A stretch of 26,000 nt of DNA from Prorocentrum cordatum (GCA_963575745.1 CAUYUJ010019604.1:252276-278275), one strand, 5' to 3'; shown: positions 8,240-19,100, counted from the first letter of the stretch. Notes: a model not told the origin generated them from the letters alone. Numbers and translations are program-made.

Positions 8240-9196
8240 ATGCCCCTCCCCCTCGAGGTGACCGCTCCGCTGTATTCAGCTTTGCTCGTTTTGAGCAAGG
8301 CCCTTGCTTCTCAGGAAGTATACGAGTCCTTGGACTTGCGGCGCCACGTGGTCAGCTTCTTGAAGCCGCAGACGTTCGACGGGAAGCTCGCCCTGTCTCC
8401 GCGCGAGTTCTCCGGCGACCCCGGCACCTGCGTCTGCGGGCGCGTTGTCATCCTGCGCGGCCCAGTCCACTACTTCGGGCAGGCCACGACGGCGCTCGAG
8501 GTGCACCTACTCGGCGGCGACACGATGGGAAACGTTCTCTTCCTTTACGCAGTCATGGAGCGGGGCATGTCAGAACACCTTGCCGACCAGGTTCGCCGCG
8601 CCATGGAGCTGGGCAAAGTCTACAGCATCTCCGGCGGGGTCGTCGTGAACCAGCGGCCATTGAACTCTACATCTCGGCTGTCGTATTTCATGAAGATCAC
8701 GCCTCCTCTCGGAGTCAACACGATCATCCGAGAGTGCACCGAGAGTCCGTGGACGGACGCCCCCCTTCATCACCCATTCGTGGAGATTGCCGACCTGGGC
8801 AGGGTTGCCAGCCTGAGCAGGAGGCCGGCCGATCTTACCCAGGTGTGCGTGGTCGGCGTCGTCTCCCATCAGCCGGGCGTCCTGGAGCGCTGGAACCTGC
8901 AGGGTAGGCGAAACACGGTCTGCTCCGCGCTGATCAAGCAGGGCCATCAGGAGATTCGGTGCGCGTTCTGACGCGCCCATGCCGCAAATCTGGCAGCCTT
9001 TCCGGTGGGCGCAGTGGTCGCGCTCATGCAGGTGCTTGTATTGCAGCGCTACGGGTCCCTGGAGCTCTCGGCCGGGGAAGCCACGCAGGTCATGGCCTGC
9101 CCCGCAGCTCTCGCAGAGGCCGTCCTCGCCACGACCGACATCGAGGAACATGCCGATTCCAATTCGGAGGTGAGCGCGCCTGAGGATGTCGACTGA
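8240..9196 (+). pseudogene. Decayed N-terminal copy of the RPA1-like gene
   Basis: From ATG 8240 the frame encodes a 243-residue protein ending at TGA 8969-8971. From KLALSPREFSGDP onward it parallels the intact gene at 5663 through OB folds A and B. The stop replaces the conserved Trp of the fold-B strand (AFW in the intact copy). Beyond the stop, homology continues in the same frame (AANLAAFPVG, LMQV, ATQVMACPAALAEAV) to a second TGA at 9194-9196, so one nonsense change splits what was a longer frame. Fold C and its zinc ribbon are absent, so the copy is also 3'-truncated. It lacks the Lys/Gly insert and has a different 48-residue N-terminus containing DLRRHVVSFL. Protein similarity is clear but DNA is well diverged, so it is an old duplicate. 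Expression of the 243-aa form is possible but not supported. Confidence 0.85.
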
Positions 9197-9222
9197 GGCT
9201 CGGGTCTGCAGCGCGCGCGGCT

Positions 9223-9245
9223 GCCCGCGGGGTTGTCCCAACGGC
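9223..9245 (+). repeat. Post-stop hairpin element (CGC/CAA subtype)
   Basis: Begins 26 nt after the terminal TGA of the decayed RPA1-like copy, not after its internal TGA. It is identical over 23 nt to the copies at 3726 and 20257. Confidence 0.85.
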
Positions 9246-9303
9246 GACCGCTGGCCCCGCGCCGCGCAGTGGGCGGTGCCGGCAGCCTATGGCTTCTCGT
9301 CTT

Positions 9304-9425
9304 GCCCGAGGGGTTGTCCCGACGGCATATGCATATTGCATGGCCTCTCGCTCTCGTCGTCGCCCATGCGCAGTTTCGCTGCCCCGCCCCTTCGCGCCTC
9401 AGGCCCGACGGGTTGTCCTGGCGGC
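9304..9425 (+). repeat. 122-bp cassette bounded by two hairpin elements (copy 3)
   Basis: Hairpins at 9304-9326 and 9403-9425. The core shares CTCTCGCTCTCGTCG, CCCATGCGC and GTTTCGCTGCCCCGC with copy 1, and the length is the same, 122 bp. It is clearly homologous to 3954-4075 although the upstream genes are unrelated. Confidence 0.85.
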
Positions 9426-9529
9426 ATCCCTCAACTGGCGCCCGCTGCGAGCAGGGACAAACGGAGGGAACTGCGATGCCCGGGCCGTCGAAAATCTCGT
9501 GCCCATGCGCTGCCTCTCACTGCCGGCAG

Positions 9530-9861
9530 GGAGCAGCACAGCTGACAGTAGCAGCCAAAATCTGAAACCACCCGTGGCCAGCAGAGAGCACAAGAGAGCA
9601 CCAGAGAACAGCAGACAAGAACTGAGACCAGCATATCATCAGCAGCAGAGACCAACATGCAGCATCAGAGAGCAGCAGAGACCAAGAGAGAGCAGGATAC
9701 ACTAGCAGAGACCAGCAGAAACCAACACGAAGCGGCAAGGAGCATGAAAGAGCAGCTGAGAGCAGCGGTAAGCAGGAGGGAGCGGGAGAGACCAGCTGAG
9801 ACCACCATACCCCGAGGTGACCAGCTGAGACCAGCTGACACCGTAGCGATTGAGGCTTAAT
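9530..9861 (+). repeat. Purine-rich CAG-type dispersed repeat, copy R2
   Basis: A degenerate GAGCAGC/GAGACCAGC repeat sharing several blocks with R1 (4079-4320), in the same order and orientation. Both copies end in GCTGACACCGT followed by related sequence. R2 lies immediately upstream of the large transposase gene. Confidence 0.65.
9841..9861 (+). promoter_or_regulatory. Spliced-leader-like sequence upstream of the transposase
   Basis: About 16 of 21 positions match the dinoflagellate spliced leader (CCGTAGC, ATT and GGCT exact), 78 nt before ATG 9940. A second partial match, CATTGGCTTTG, follows at once. However, the R1 repeat has a related but less similar string at the equivalent place near 4301, so the similarity may belong to the repeat. 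Confidence 0.35.
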
Positions 9862-9939
9862 CCGCATTGGCTTTGCTTCCTGTTGCCAACGCTGCGTGCT
9901 TCACTCGCCGTTGCAAACCGCATATCCCGACATTTCAAC

Positions 9940-12900
9940 ATGCCGCCCAAGAAGACGGAGGCGGCCTTGCTCGCAGACGTGGCAGAGCATCGTCGGTGGG
10001 CGACTGCCAATTTGACGGCCCTGAGAGCACAGGGCGGCATCGGCTTGAAGGCGAAGCTTCAGAAGAGGGCGGGGCCCGAGGAACAGCGGATTTACAACTG
10101 GTACGTGAAGCACGCGGGCGTCGCATCTGATCATCCGACAGTTGCCGCTGCCCTGTCGGAGCTGGACGCCCTGGTCAATGACTCCCTCGGCCCGGCAGCG
10201 TCGGCGTGCCCCGACGACGCCCCGCCGGCAAAGCAGAGGCGCCTGACCGAGAGGGGTGGCGAGGCTGCTGCCTGCGCGGCGCCGTTGCAGGGCGAGTCAC
10301 GGCCTGGCCAGTCGACGCCGGCAGCTCGAGGGGTTGACCCGACGGCCTGCTCGGCTGGACATGGCCTGGCGGCTGCAGCAGCGGCCAAGGCGTCTCCTGC
10401 TTCAACGCCGCCCATCGGCATCGAAGAGACCCCGGCGAAGAGGCCTCGCCTGTTCGCCGACGGGCTCGGCGCGACGCCCGCGCGGACCACCGGCGGCCTG
10501 ACGCCTGCCACCGCGGAGGCCTTGGCAAGGTCGTGCCGCAAGAGCCCGTGGGAGTCCCCGTTGGTCGAAGATTCCGTGAGGCTTGCTCACCCAAAGAATC
10601 CCGCGAGAGGTGCCTCGCGGCCCGTCGAGCGGCCGCGCTTGCGCCCGCGGGAAGAGGAGCGCCTCCTGGCGGCGGTGCCGCGGAAAGCTGTGAAAGATCT
10701 GTACGCGCACGTCCGCGACGAGGCGCGGCGCCGAGGCAACGGAGAGTACCTCCCGCTGATGAAGGAAAACTCAGCCAAGTACAATCAGATGCACTACGTG
10801 TCGAAATTGCATAGGCGCGGCGAGCTCCAGGCGGCCGAGTACGCTCTGTTGGCGCACCAGCCCCACATTATTGGCCCAGAGCTCTTCGGCGCAGTGGAGA
10901 AGGTGGAGTGCTCTGCCGCAGTGCCCCCCTCGAGCAGCAGCGCCTGGCGGTGGACTTTCAAGCCGGCAGGAGTTGACGTGGAAGGGCCGCAGGTCGAGTC
11001 TCGGGCCGAGGCAGCGCGAGCTCTGGCTGGGCTGCAGGCGCGGCTGTACCCCGAGTGGCATCACCCAGGCACTCGCGAGCAGCACCTCCGCGCCCTGCTC
11101 CGCGACGACGAGCGACAGCAGCAGCTGCGCGGCCTGCTCGCTCAGCCTGGCATGCGGTTCGCCAGAGCGGCCGGGCTGGAGGCAGCCGCGTCGGGGCCTC
11201 GGGACGGCCGCGCGGGCGCCGCTGGCTTCCCCAACCTGACAAACACGTGCTACATCAATGCCGTGGTGCAGTGCTTGTACCACACGCACCCCTTCCGCAG
11301 CGACATCGAGGGCTTGCAGCCGGGCGCCAGCAACATGGGGGACCGCCTGCGGGACCTGTTCTGTGCGCGCAGCTCCTCTGCCTCCGCGGCCGGCGACATT
11401 CGCCCGCCGTTGGTGGCCCTTGTCCGTCAGATCTTGCATCAGCCGCCAGGCTTTGAGCCCGGTCGCCAACAGGGCGCGGCGGAGTGCCTAATGCGCGTCC
11501 TCGAGCACGCGGACCTCGGAGGAGTGCGGCGCCGCGTCTGCGGGGACGGCGCGGCCACGAGCGTCGAGGGCATGGTGCACTGCTGCGCCGCCGAGGAGGC
11601 CCAGGTGGGTCGCGACGCGCCGCCCGTGTCCATGGCCGCCATGATCCAGGCGTCCCTCACGGGCGAGCAGGCCATCCGTGAGGCCTCGGAGGCAGTGGTC
11701 ATCCGCCCGGAGAGCATGCACGAACAGGATGGCAACCGGTTCGCGGTGGACGCGCGGGCGGACTGGCGGGACACTGTCTTCCCCGTCAGCGTTATCGACG
11801 GTGACGCCGTCTCCTACGAGGCGGCGGCCTTCGCGCAGCACCGCGCGGCGCCCAGCGCGCCACCTCTGCAGCGGATGCGCGGCGGCCACTACGTCGCCTA
11901 CGTCAACAAGGGCGGGCGCTGGTTCGAGCTCGACGATGCCGTCGTGACGGAGCTGCCTGAGCCGCCTGACGCGTATCCGTACCTGGTCTTCCTGGCCCGC
12001 GCGAGGCCCAGACGATCGATTCCGATGGGCGGGAAGCGGCGCGACCCTCGTGGGCCTGACGACGCTCTGGAGGCTGCTGCCAGGCTGTCGCGAGTGATAC
12101 CTGCGGCGTCGGGAGGGGCCGCTGCTGGCCCAGCATCCGGATCGGGCAGCGGCAGCCGCGGCTTGCCACAGGCTGCAGGCTCAGCGGCTGGTCAAGGCCG
12201 GACTGGCAGGGACCGGACTGGTAGGAACCAGACTGGCAGGAACCAGACTGACAGGAACCAGACTGGCAGGGACCAGACTGGTAGGAACCGCAGCGGTCAG
12301 CCAGTGGGCATTGCTGGAGTGCACCCAGCTGCCAGGGCCGTCTGGAACGCTTCAGCTGCCGCGGACAACAGAGACCACACCCGGGCAGACCCCGAGAACA
12401 GCGCGGACAACCCTTTCAAGCGGTACGTGGATAACTGGGATCTGCGACGCACCAGCGCAGATGTGAAATGCCGCACCTGGTCGCAGAGGGCCGAGCCGTC
12501 GGGCCCCCAGCCGTGCCGGCTCTGCCAGGGCCGAGACTTCGGGTTCCGCGAAGATTGGAAGAAGCACGTGGACGACGTGCACGGTGGCGTTCAGCGCTAT
12601 CGCAACGCCCTCTTCTCGTCGCTGTCGCTGAAGCCTTACGTGGTCAAGGGGGAGGAGTGGCGCGCGATCGTGGCCAACTATGCAGAGTTCTACGCCAGGG
12701 CCGCCGTGGACTGGGAGAAGCCGACTGAGCGCATGCGCGAGCTCGCTCAGACTTCCGAGGGTCTGCCTGCAGATGAGCGTTGGGCGCCCCGGACTCGCTG
12801 CGCGTGCGTCTTCTGCGCCAGGCTGCACTGGTCCGAAGACCTCTCCTGGGAGTTCCTGGCAGGTAAAGACTGCTTCATGAAGAACCCCGAGGCAGTGGCC

Positions 12901-15900
12901 AAGCTGCTTTCTTGGGAGGTATACCACGAGCACTGGCCCGATATCCCCGAGGCCGAGCTTCGCGCCTCCGCCGTGCGTCTGCGCATTGGGAACACGGACT
13001 CATTCCAACTTGTCCTCATGCACAAGCGGCGGGTGACAGATGCGCAGGCGTTGGGCGACGAGCGGGCCCCGGTGTGCGAGGATTGCCTGTACGCGTTCTC
13101 TCCCCGCCACCCGCGCATGTGCAAGTTCACCTTCGCTAACCACTTGTGGCTCGGCCGGAACGACCCGCTCTTCCGCAATGCCAACTTGTCGCACCAGATG
13201 CTCCTCGCACTCGCCCGCGTCGTGACGACCAAGGTGGTGTTGCGCCCCGAGAGCTACGACAAGCAGCGCAGCGGCGACGGGCCCACGTGGGACTTCCTCT
13301 TCCACCAGACGGGCATGGTGGGCTCCGCAATCCTCTTCGGGAACGCGTCGTGCAAGGAGGCCATGGAGCGTTTCCCTCCGGCTTCCATCAAGGACGCCTT
13401 CGCGGTGACTTTCCTGGCAGCCAAGCAGGACGCGGCGAAAGAGCAACCGCAAGACGGCTCGGAGAATGCAGCGGGACAGTGGCGCCGCGAGGGTCTGGCT
13501 GGCGACGCCGCCAGGCAGCAGGACGCCGCCCGGCGCGCCGTCCGGGGCATCGCGCGCCTCAAGGTGCACCGCGCAGAGTTTGACTCGCAGGCGCAAGCGC
13601 TGCAGTCCACGAACGTCGTCTACAAAGACAAGGATTACGACGAGGCGCTGGTTGCCAAGTGGTGCCCCAACCCGCTGATTCCTGAGGTGCCCCCGGTGGT
13701 GTTGGACAGCGTCGTGGCCGTGCCGTTGGAGGATTCGCCCGGCGCCGTCGTGGCCGCGGGACCAGCCGACGCCACGGCGGCCGGGGCGCAGGATATGGAA
13801 GACGCAGACGTTCAGGCGTGCAAGGAATCCCGGTACGTGAGCGCGTTCAGCGAGGAGGACATCCCGGGCGCGGCCGCCTCGGCGGGGGCCTTGGAGGTGA
13901 CGGCGCTGATCAAGCAGCTGGAGGAGCTGGACGCGACAGCGCAGCGCTCCGTGGCCACGGAGACAGAGCACGCCATCGAGTCAGGCAGCGCGCTGCTGGA
14001 CGAGGCGGGCAGGGAGCGAGTCTTGCAGCTCTGCGAGTCCGTTCGAAACCGCGCTGCCCGGTTGTCGCGCCCGGAGCGGGAGCTGCGGCTGCAGGAGGAC
14101 CTCGCGCGCGCCGCGCTGGGCGAGCCGGTCGGGCCTCGACAGGCGGGGGCCGAGGCGACCATGGCGAACCTCGAGGTACCGCGCGGCAGTGCGCCCCTGT
14201 CGCTGTTCGACTGGAAGGTGTGGACGCAGGCGCGCCCGAGCCTGTGGCGCTACGGCGACGCCGGCCACCTGGACCCGAAACGAACGGGGACTTACCCGCA
14301 GTTGCTCGCACACGAGTGGATCACGTGCCTGTGCATGCGCGAGGAGATGGAGTACACGCTGGACACCGACGAGGAGAAGCCGTACCGCGTGCGGGAGAAC
14401 GACGACGATCCAGAGGTCAACCGGTTCGCGGCGGACTGGGTGTCGTTGCACATGTTCGCCACGCTGCACTTCTTGACGGAGCGCCACCAGTCCGCCTTCG
14501 CCTTCCTTAAGAACGGAGGCATGAAGTGGGCCGAGAAAGTGCAGCACCTCACCCCGGATGCCCTGGCGGCGGCCGCCCGCGCTCACGCGGGTGGCGGCGG
14601 CGTGGCGGCTTTGGCAAGCAACGCCAACGTGCCCAACGTGGTTCGGGACGCCCTGAACATCATGCAGATGGCCGTCGCGGACGTTGTCGGCACCGACGGA
14701 CATCGGCGCCTCTGCCGCCACGAGGGGGTTGCCTACATGGCGCTCTTCGGGTGCCCCTTGATCTTCGCCACCCCGAACATAGCGGACACGAAGCAGCCAC
14801 TGTTCGTCAGGGTGGAGGGCCAGGAGATCCCGCTCGACGAGCGGAGCATTCCAGGCCTGCGCAGCGACGTCATCCCAAAGTACCGAGACATGATGCGGCG
14901 CGTCGCCCAGGACCCGGTTGGCCAGACCGTGTGCTTCGAGCTCATCATGCGCCTCTTCTTCATCCACGTCCTCGGCGTCCGCCCCGAGTGCGTGGGCGGC
15001 CGCCGGCGCGGCGTTCCTCCCAGGAAACGCTGCTCCTGGGACTGGTGCACCGACGGCGTGGCGGCGTCCTCGACCGCCCCGGGGATCTTTGGGCCCGTGC
15101 AAGCTTTCCGCGGAGAGATCGAGGCGCAAGGTCGGGGATCGCTCCATCCGCACATCCTGGTGTGGTTGTGCGCCCTCTCGACGCGGCAGCTCGTGCACGT
15201 GCTCCGACGCCATCCTGCCGCTTTCCGAGAGCGCCTGGGCAAGTGGATGAGGGCGTGCGTCATGGCCGTGGAGAGCACCTGCCAGAGTTCCGTAGAGGTG
15301 TTGCCGCGGCGTTTCGGGCACGTCGACCAGCGCGTGGACCCGCTGCCATTCTCTGTCATCGAACGAGACCAGTCGCGCTTCGACGGGGGCAGCGAGCTGG
15401 ACGCGCTCCGCGAAGAGAAGCAGGCGGGCGCGGATCTGACTGAGGACCAGGAGACCTTCCTGGAGACCGAGGACCGGGACTCCTGGCTCCGGCCCGATCT
15501 GCCGTTGCGGGACGCCACAGGCCGCGAGTTGGCGCCGGGGGAGAAGGTACCGCCGCGGCCGTCCTCATACGGCATGCCCATCGATACTTTCGCCGTGGGG
15601 AAATGCCCCGCGTACCGGCGGCGCGGCCTCGTGCAGCAAGACACCGGCGCGGGCGAGCCGGCGGCCCGCGGGGTTGTCCCAACGGTCTGCTCGGACGCGC
15701 CCGCGGCTCAGTCGGGGCAGCAAGGACTCGGCCAGACGACACTCGCCGCGGACGAGGAGACGCCGTTACCGCCGCCGCCCCCGCCAGGAACGGAAGAGAG
15801 TCGTGAGGTCTGGGAGCGCCTCTTCTCGAGGGACGTCCGGGAGCTCGCCAAGGAGACGATGACGCACGTGTGCGGAGAGAGCTGCTACAAGTACTCGGGC

Positions 15901-16155
15901 AACAAGACCACGAAGATCTGCCGCCACGGCTTCTACTACATCGTCACGCTTGCGGATTGGCGCAGGCGCAGGCGAGGGAAGCCTCTGCGGAACGCCATGT
16001 TCGTGGTGCGATCCTCGACGCACGGCATGCAGGGTCGTCTGTTGCACTTCCAGCTCCACCCGTCTGAGTGCATTACCAACTACGCCGGCGCCGCGGCCGG
16101 ACGCTTCAACCTAGACGCGCAGGACCTCCGACGAGTCAGCGACCCCAAATTAAGC
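9940..16155 (+). CDS. Helitron transposase segment 1: USP protease, zinc fingers, HUH Rep
   Basis: ATG 9940 is the first in-frame ATG (frame open further upstream only by a non-ATG codon). Residues 1-100 are Lys/Ala-rich. The USP domain spans about 432-690: Cys box NLTNTCYINAVVQCL with Cys437, a QQ-box GRQQGAAECL, His box GGHYVAYV with His650, and Asp665 in WFELDD, giving a complete Cys-His-Asp triad in a compact domain. A C2H2 finger follows (C859, C862, H876, H881). A Cys-rich region (VCEDCLYAF ... FANHLWLG) matches the domain usually preceding Helitron Rep. The HUH motif GSLHPHILVWL has His1736 and His1738. Then CGESC and CRHGF and a GRLLHFQLHP strand are typical of Helitron Rep. The same frame stays open to TGA 16642-16644, but homology leaves it near 16155. 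Hairpin elements are embedded at 10324 and 15664. Confidence 0.88.
10324..10346 (+). repeat. Hairpin element inside the transposase coding sequence
   Basis: A GAGGGG-type copy with one base change in the 3' arm (TTG loop followed by ACCC). It is read in frame as ARGVDPT in a low-complexity linker ahead of the USP domain. Confidence 0.8.
12201..12290 (+). repeat. 15-bp in-frame tandem repeat (six units)
   Basis: Six units of GACTGG(C/T)AGG(G/A)ACC(A/G) encode a TGRNQ-type pentapeptide array between the USP domain and the C2H2 finger. Few differences between units suggest recent slippage expansion. Confidence 0.85.
15664..15686 (+). repeat. Hairpin element inside the transposase coding sequence
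   Basis: A CGC/CAA-subtype copy read in frame as ARGVVPT, in the linker between the HUH part and the following Cys-rich Rep segment. It has the same reading phase as the 10324 copy, and both are followed by a CTGCTCGG-like string. Confidence 0.8.
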
Positions 16156-19100
16156 GTGGTTGGACGAGGGCGAGGTGCTCCCGCACGTCGGCTCGCAACC
16201 CAAGCTGGGGTACATGGGCGCGCACGAGCTGGGCGATGCCGACGCTTACGTCAACCGCCCGGAGGTTCCGGAGAAGCCGCTCGCGTGGACGGACGACTGC
16301 TCGCCGGAGGAGTGGCGCGACATTATGCTGCAGTGCCTGACGGAGGACGCGGAGAGCGAGGGCGCGGAGGACGCGGACGCCGCGGACACCTTCGCGGACC
16401 AGCTGGAACTGGATGCCCAGGCAGCGTTCAGCGACGGCCTGAACACGCGCTTCTACATCAACTCCTACACGACGAAGCAGTGCCCCAGCATGGAGGGCGT
16501 CCTCGTGGAGATGCGGCGCGGCCTGGAGCGGCTGCAGGCGCAGCGACAGGCGCAGCAGGACAAGATGAAGCTGGAGCTGCAGCAGCGAGGAGAGGACCCC
16601 GAGAAGACTCTGTCCGCCGCCGACCGGAGAGCGCTCGGGGGTAAGTCCAAGTTCGGGGAGACGCTGGATCTGGTGAAGAATCTGTCCGCATCGTACCGCC
16701 GATGCTACTGGAAGAGCGGGCCAGAGATGCTGTTCCCGATCTTCTACGGCCACCTCACCTACGCGTCCCACCGCTGCTGGACGATCTTCATCAAGAAGGG
16801 CGTCTTCCTGGCGGCGGAGGCGTGGCGACGCGAGTACGGGCGCTCTCTCCGGCACAAGGCCAAGCAGGACGGGGGCCGCGCCCCGGTGCAGTATCTCGGG
16901 CGCGGCGTCGACCCGTACACTCTCGCGGGGTGGCGCGAGGAAAAGGACGACGACGGGCAGGCGGTGTACGTGAGCCCGGAAGGCCAGCGCTTCCCGGATA
17001 TCCTGACGGCCTACGAGCACGACGTCGCGACCAAGGCGGCGCGCGACGCGCCCGATCATCGCCAGGTGGTGTCGTTCCTGGCGAAGTTCATGCAGGACAT
17101 GGGCTGCGAGAGCGAGGAGGCCCCGAAGACGGGGGACGGCTTCCGCATCGTGAGGACCACGAGCACTCTGGACGACTGGCTGCACCGCGGCGACGACCCG
17201 GTCCTCAAGCACATGAGTTTGCAGGTGTACGCCATGTGGGTCTACCGCTGCGAGAAGCCCGACGGCCTGTGGCGAGACAAGACCCGCGCGCAGCACCTGG
17301 ACTTCGACTTCGCGCCGCACTACGCGCTGTACGCGACCCACAAGCAGCGCCTGGCCCCCGAGCTCCGCGTGCCCCTCTTCGAGGGCTTCACCATGCCGAC
17401 GATGAACAAAGACTGCGAGACAGCATGCTTGTACAAGCAGTTGCTCCTGAGGCCGTTGGAGGTGGAGAACTCGGAGACGCCGGAGGACGAGCGCATGCTG
17501 CGGGCGTTCGCGCCCCTGATGGAGGCCCCCGGCGCGCCCCGTGACATGAATGTGCGCGGGTCAACCTGTTTCACGCGATCTTGGGCGCACTACGAGGCTC
17601 AGGCGGACGCGGAGGCCCGCGTCGCCGCGGCCCGTTTCCTCGCGCGACACGAGTGGCCCTCGATCTGGGAGACACAGGAGGTGCAGGAGGAATTCTTCGC
17701 GCTGCACCAGGCGCGGGCGGAGGGTAAGGACGCGGAGGACGACTCGCTGGACCCCGCCCACTGCCCCGACAGAGAGAAACCCAGGGCGACGGTGCACCAG
17801 TACGTCTCCATGATAGCCATGCAGGTGGCGCCCAACCTCGAGGGAATCGCCCTGGCGCGCGAGGAGAAGAAGCCCCGGCAGTACCAGAGCGACGCAGCAG
17901 TGCAGAGCGCGTACCTCAAGGCGACCACCGGTGGAGGTGCCGGTCAGGACGAGGGCGCCGAGGCGGGCGAGGGCGTGGAGCACCCGGGCGCGCCTCCACA
18001 GGCGGTCCGAGCGCACTTTTTGCCGGTCCCGACGTGGGGCATCGACGGGGAACAGGACATGGAAGCCGTGCTGAACTTCGCGCACCGCAAGCGCCTCACG
18101 AAATTGGCCAAGGATCTTCTAGCGCTTCCGTGCATGTCCGAGGCGGCCCGCGAGAACGTGGGCGCGGCCGAGCCCACGGAGGCCGCGGCCGCTCCTGCGA
18201 CGGCGGCCGGGCATCGACCTCTCGTGGCGTCCGCGCGCATGGAGAGACACGCCTGGGCGAACCTGCATGACGAACGCCTCCAGGGCAGTCGCGACGAGGA
18301 TGACGCGGGCGCCGACGACGGCGCGGACGAGGACACTGGCGGCCTGGGCGGCGCTCCCGCTGCGGCCAGCTTCGACGGCAGCGTGCACGCCACGCCCAGC
18401 GCGTACATCGTCCACATGGTCGCTGAATTGCCGGAGGACCAGAGACTCACGCGGGACCAGATGCTCTTCATCGCCAAGTTCGCCAAGGCCTGCGACGAAG
18501 CCTGGGAGGACGACGTCCAGAAGAAGCCGTGGGCCGAGAGAAAAGTGACACACTTGCTCCTGCTGGGCCAGGGCGGCTCGGGGAAGACGCACGTGGTGCA
18601 GAAGATCGTGTTCCCAGTGGTGGAGTATTTGTGGCCCTCGTTGGCGCAGGACAAGGCCACCATCATGGTGGTGGCCTTCTCGAACGCGCAAGCCAAGAAT
18701 ATCTCCACGGACACTGTGAAGGCTAGAACCCTCCATAACGCCTGCGCTCTGCGAGTCCAGAAGTACATCAACGCGAAGATGAGGCCTGGGGGCATGCAGA
18801 AGAGATTGAAGTGGTTGTGGGAGCACGTCCGCGTTCTGACCATCGAGGAAGTGAGTATGGTGGCGGCAGCGCTCTACAACGCGCTCGACATTCGCGCGTG
18901 CCACGGACGAAGTGACACGCATGACGTGCAGGAGTCCACCTACAAGCGGCCGCACCACCACTTCGGGCGCGCCCCCATCGTGTTGCACCTCGGCGATTTC
19001 CTGCAGCTGAAACCCACTGGCAGCATCGGCCTCTTAACGGACCCCAACGAGCTCCTGGACGACGGTTCGTACAAGTACACGGATCCGCCGACGGTGGAGA

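Noticed and set aside
8969-8971. Selenocysteine TGA in the decayed RPA1-like copy
   Set aside because: The paralogue has Trp, not Cys, at this site and RPA proteins are not selenoproteins; a nonsense mutation is simpler.
13981-15321. 446-codon minus-strand frame within the transposase
   Set aside because: Lies wholly antisense to a region with clear Helitron Rep motifs on the + strand.
16151-16160. Intron explaining the first frameshift
   Set aside because: Homology is continuous to within a residue or two across the join; there is no room for an intron.
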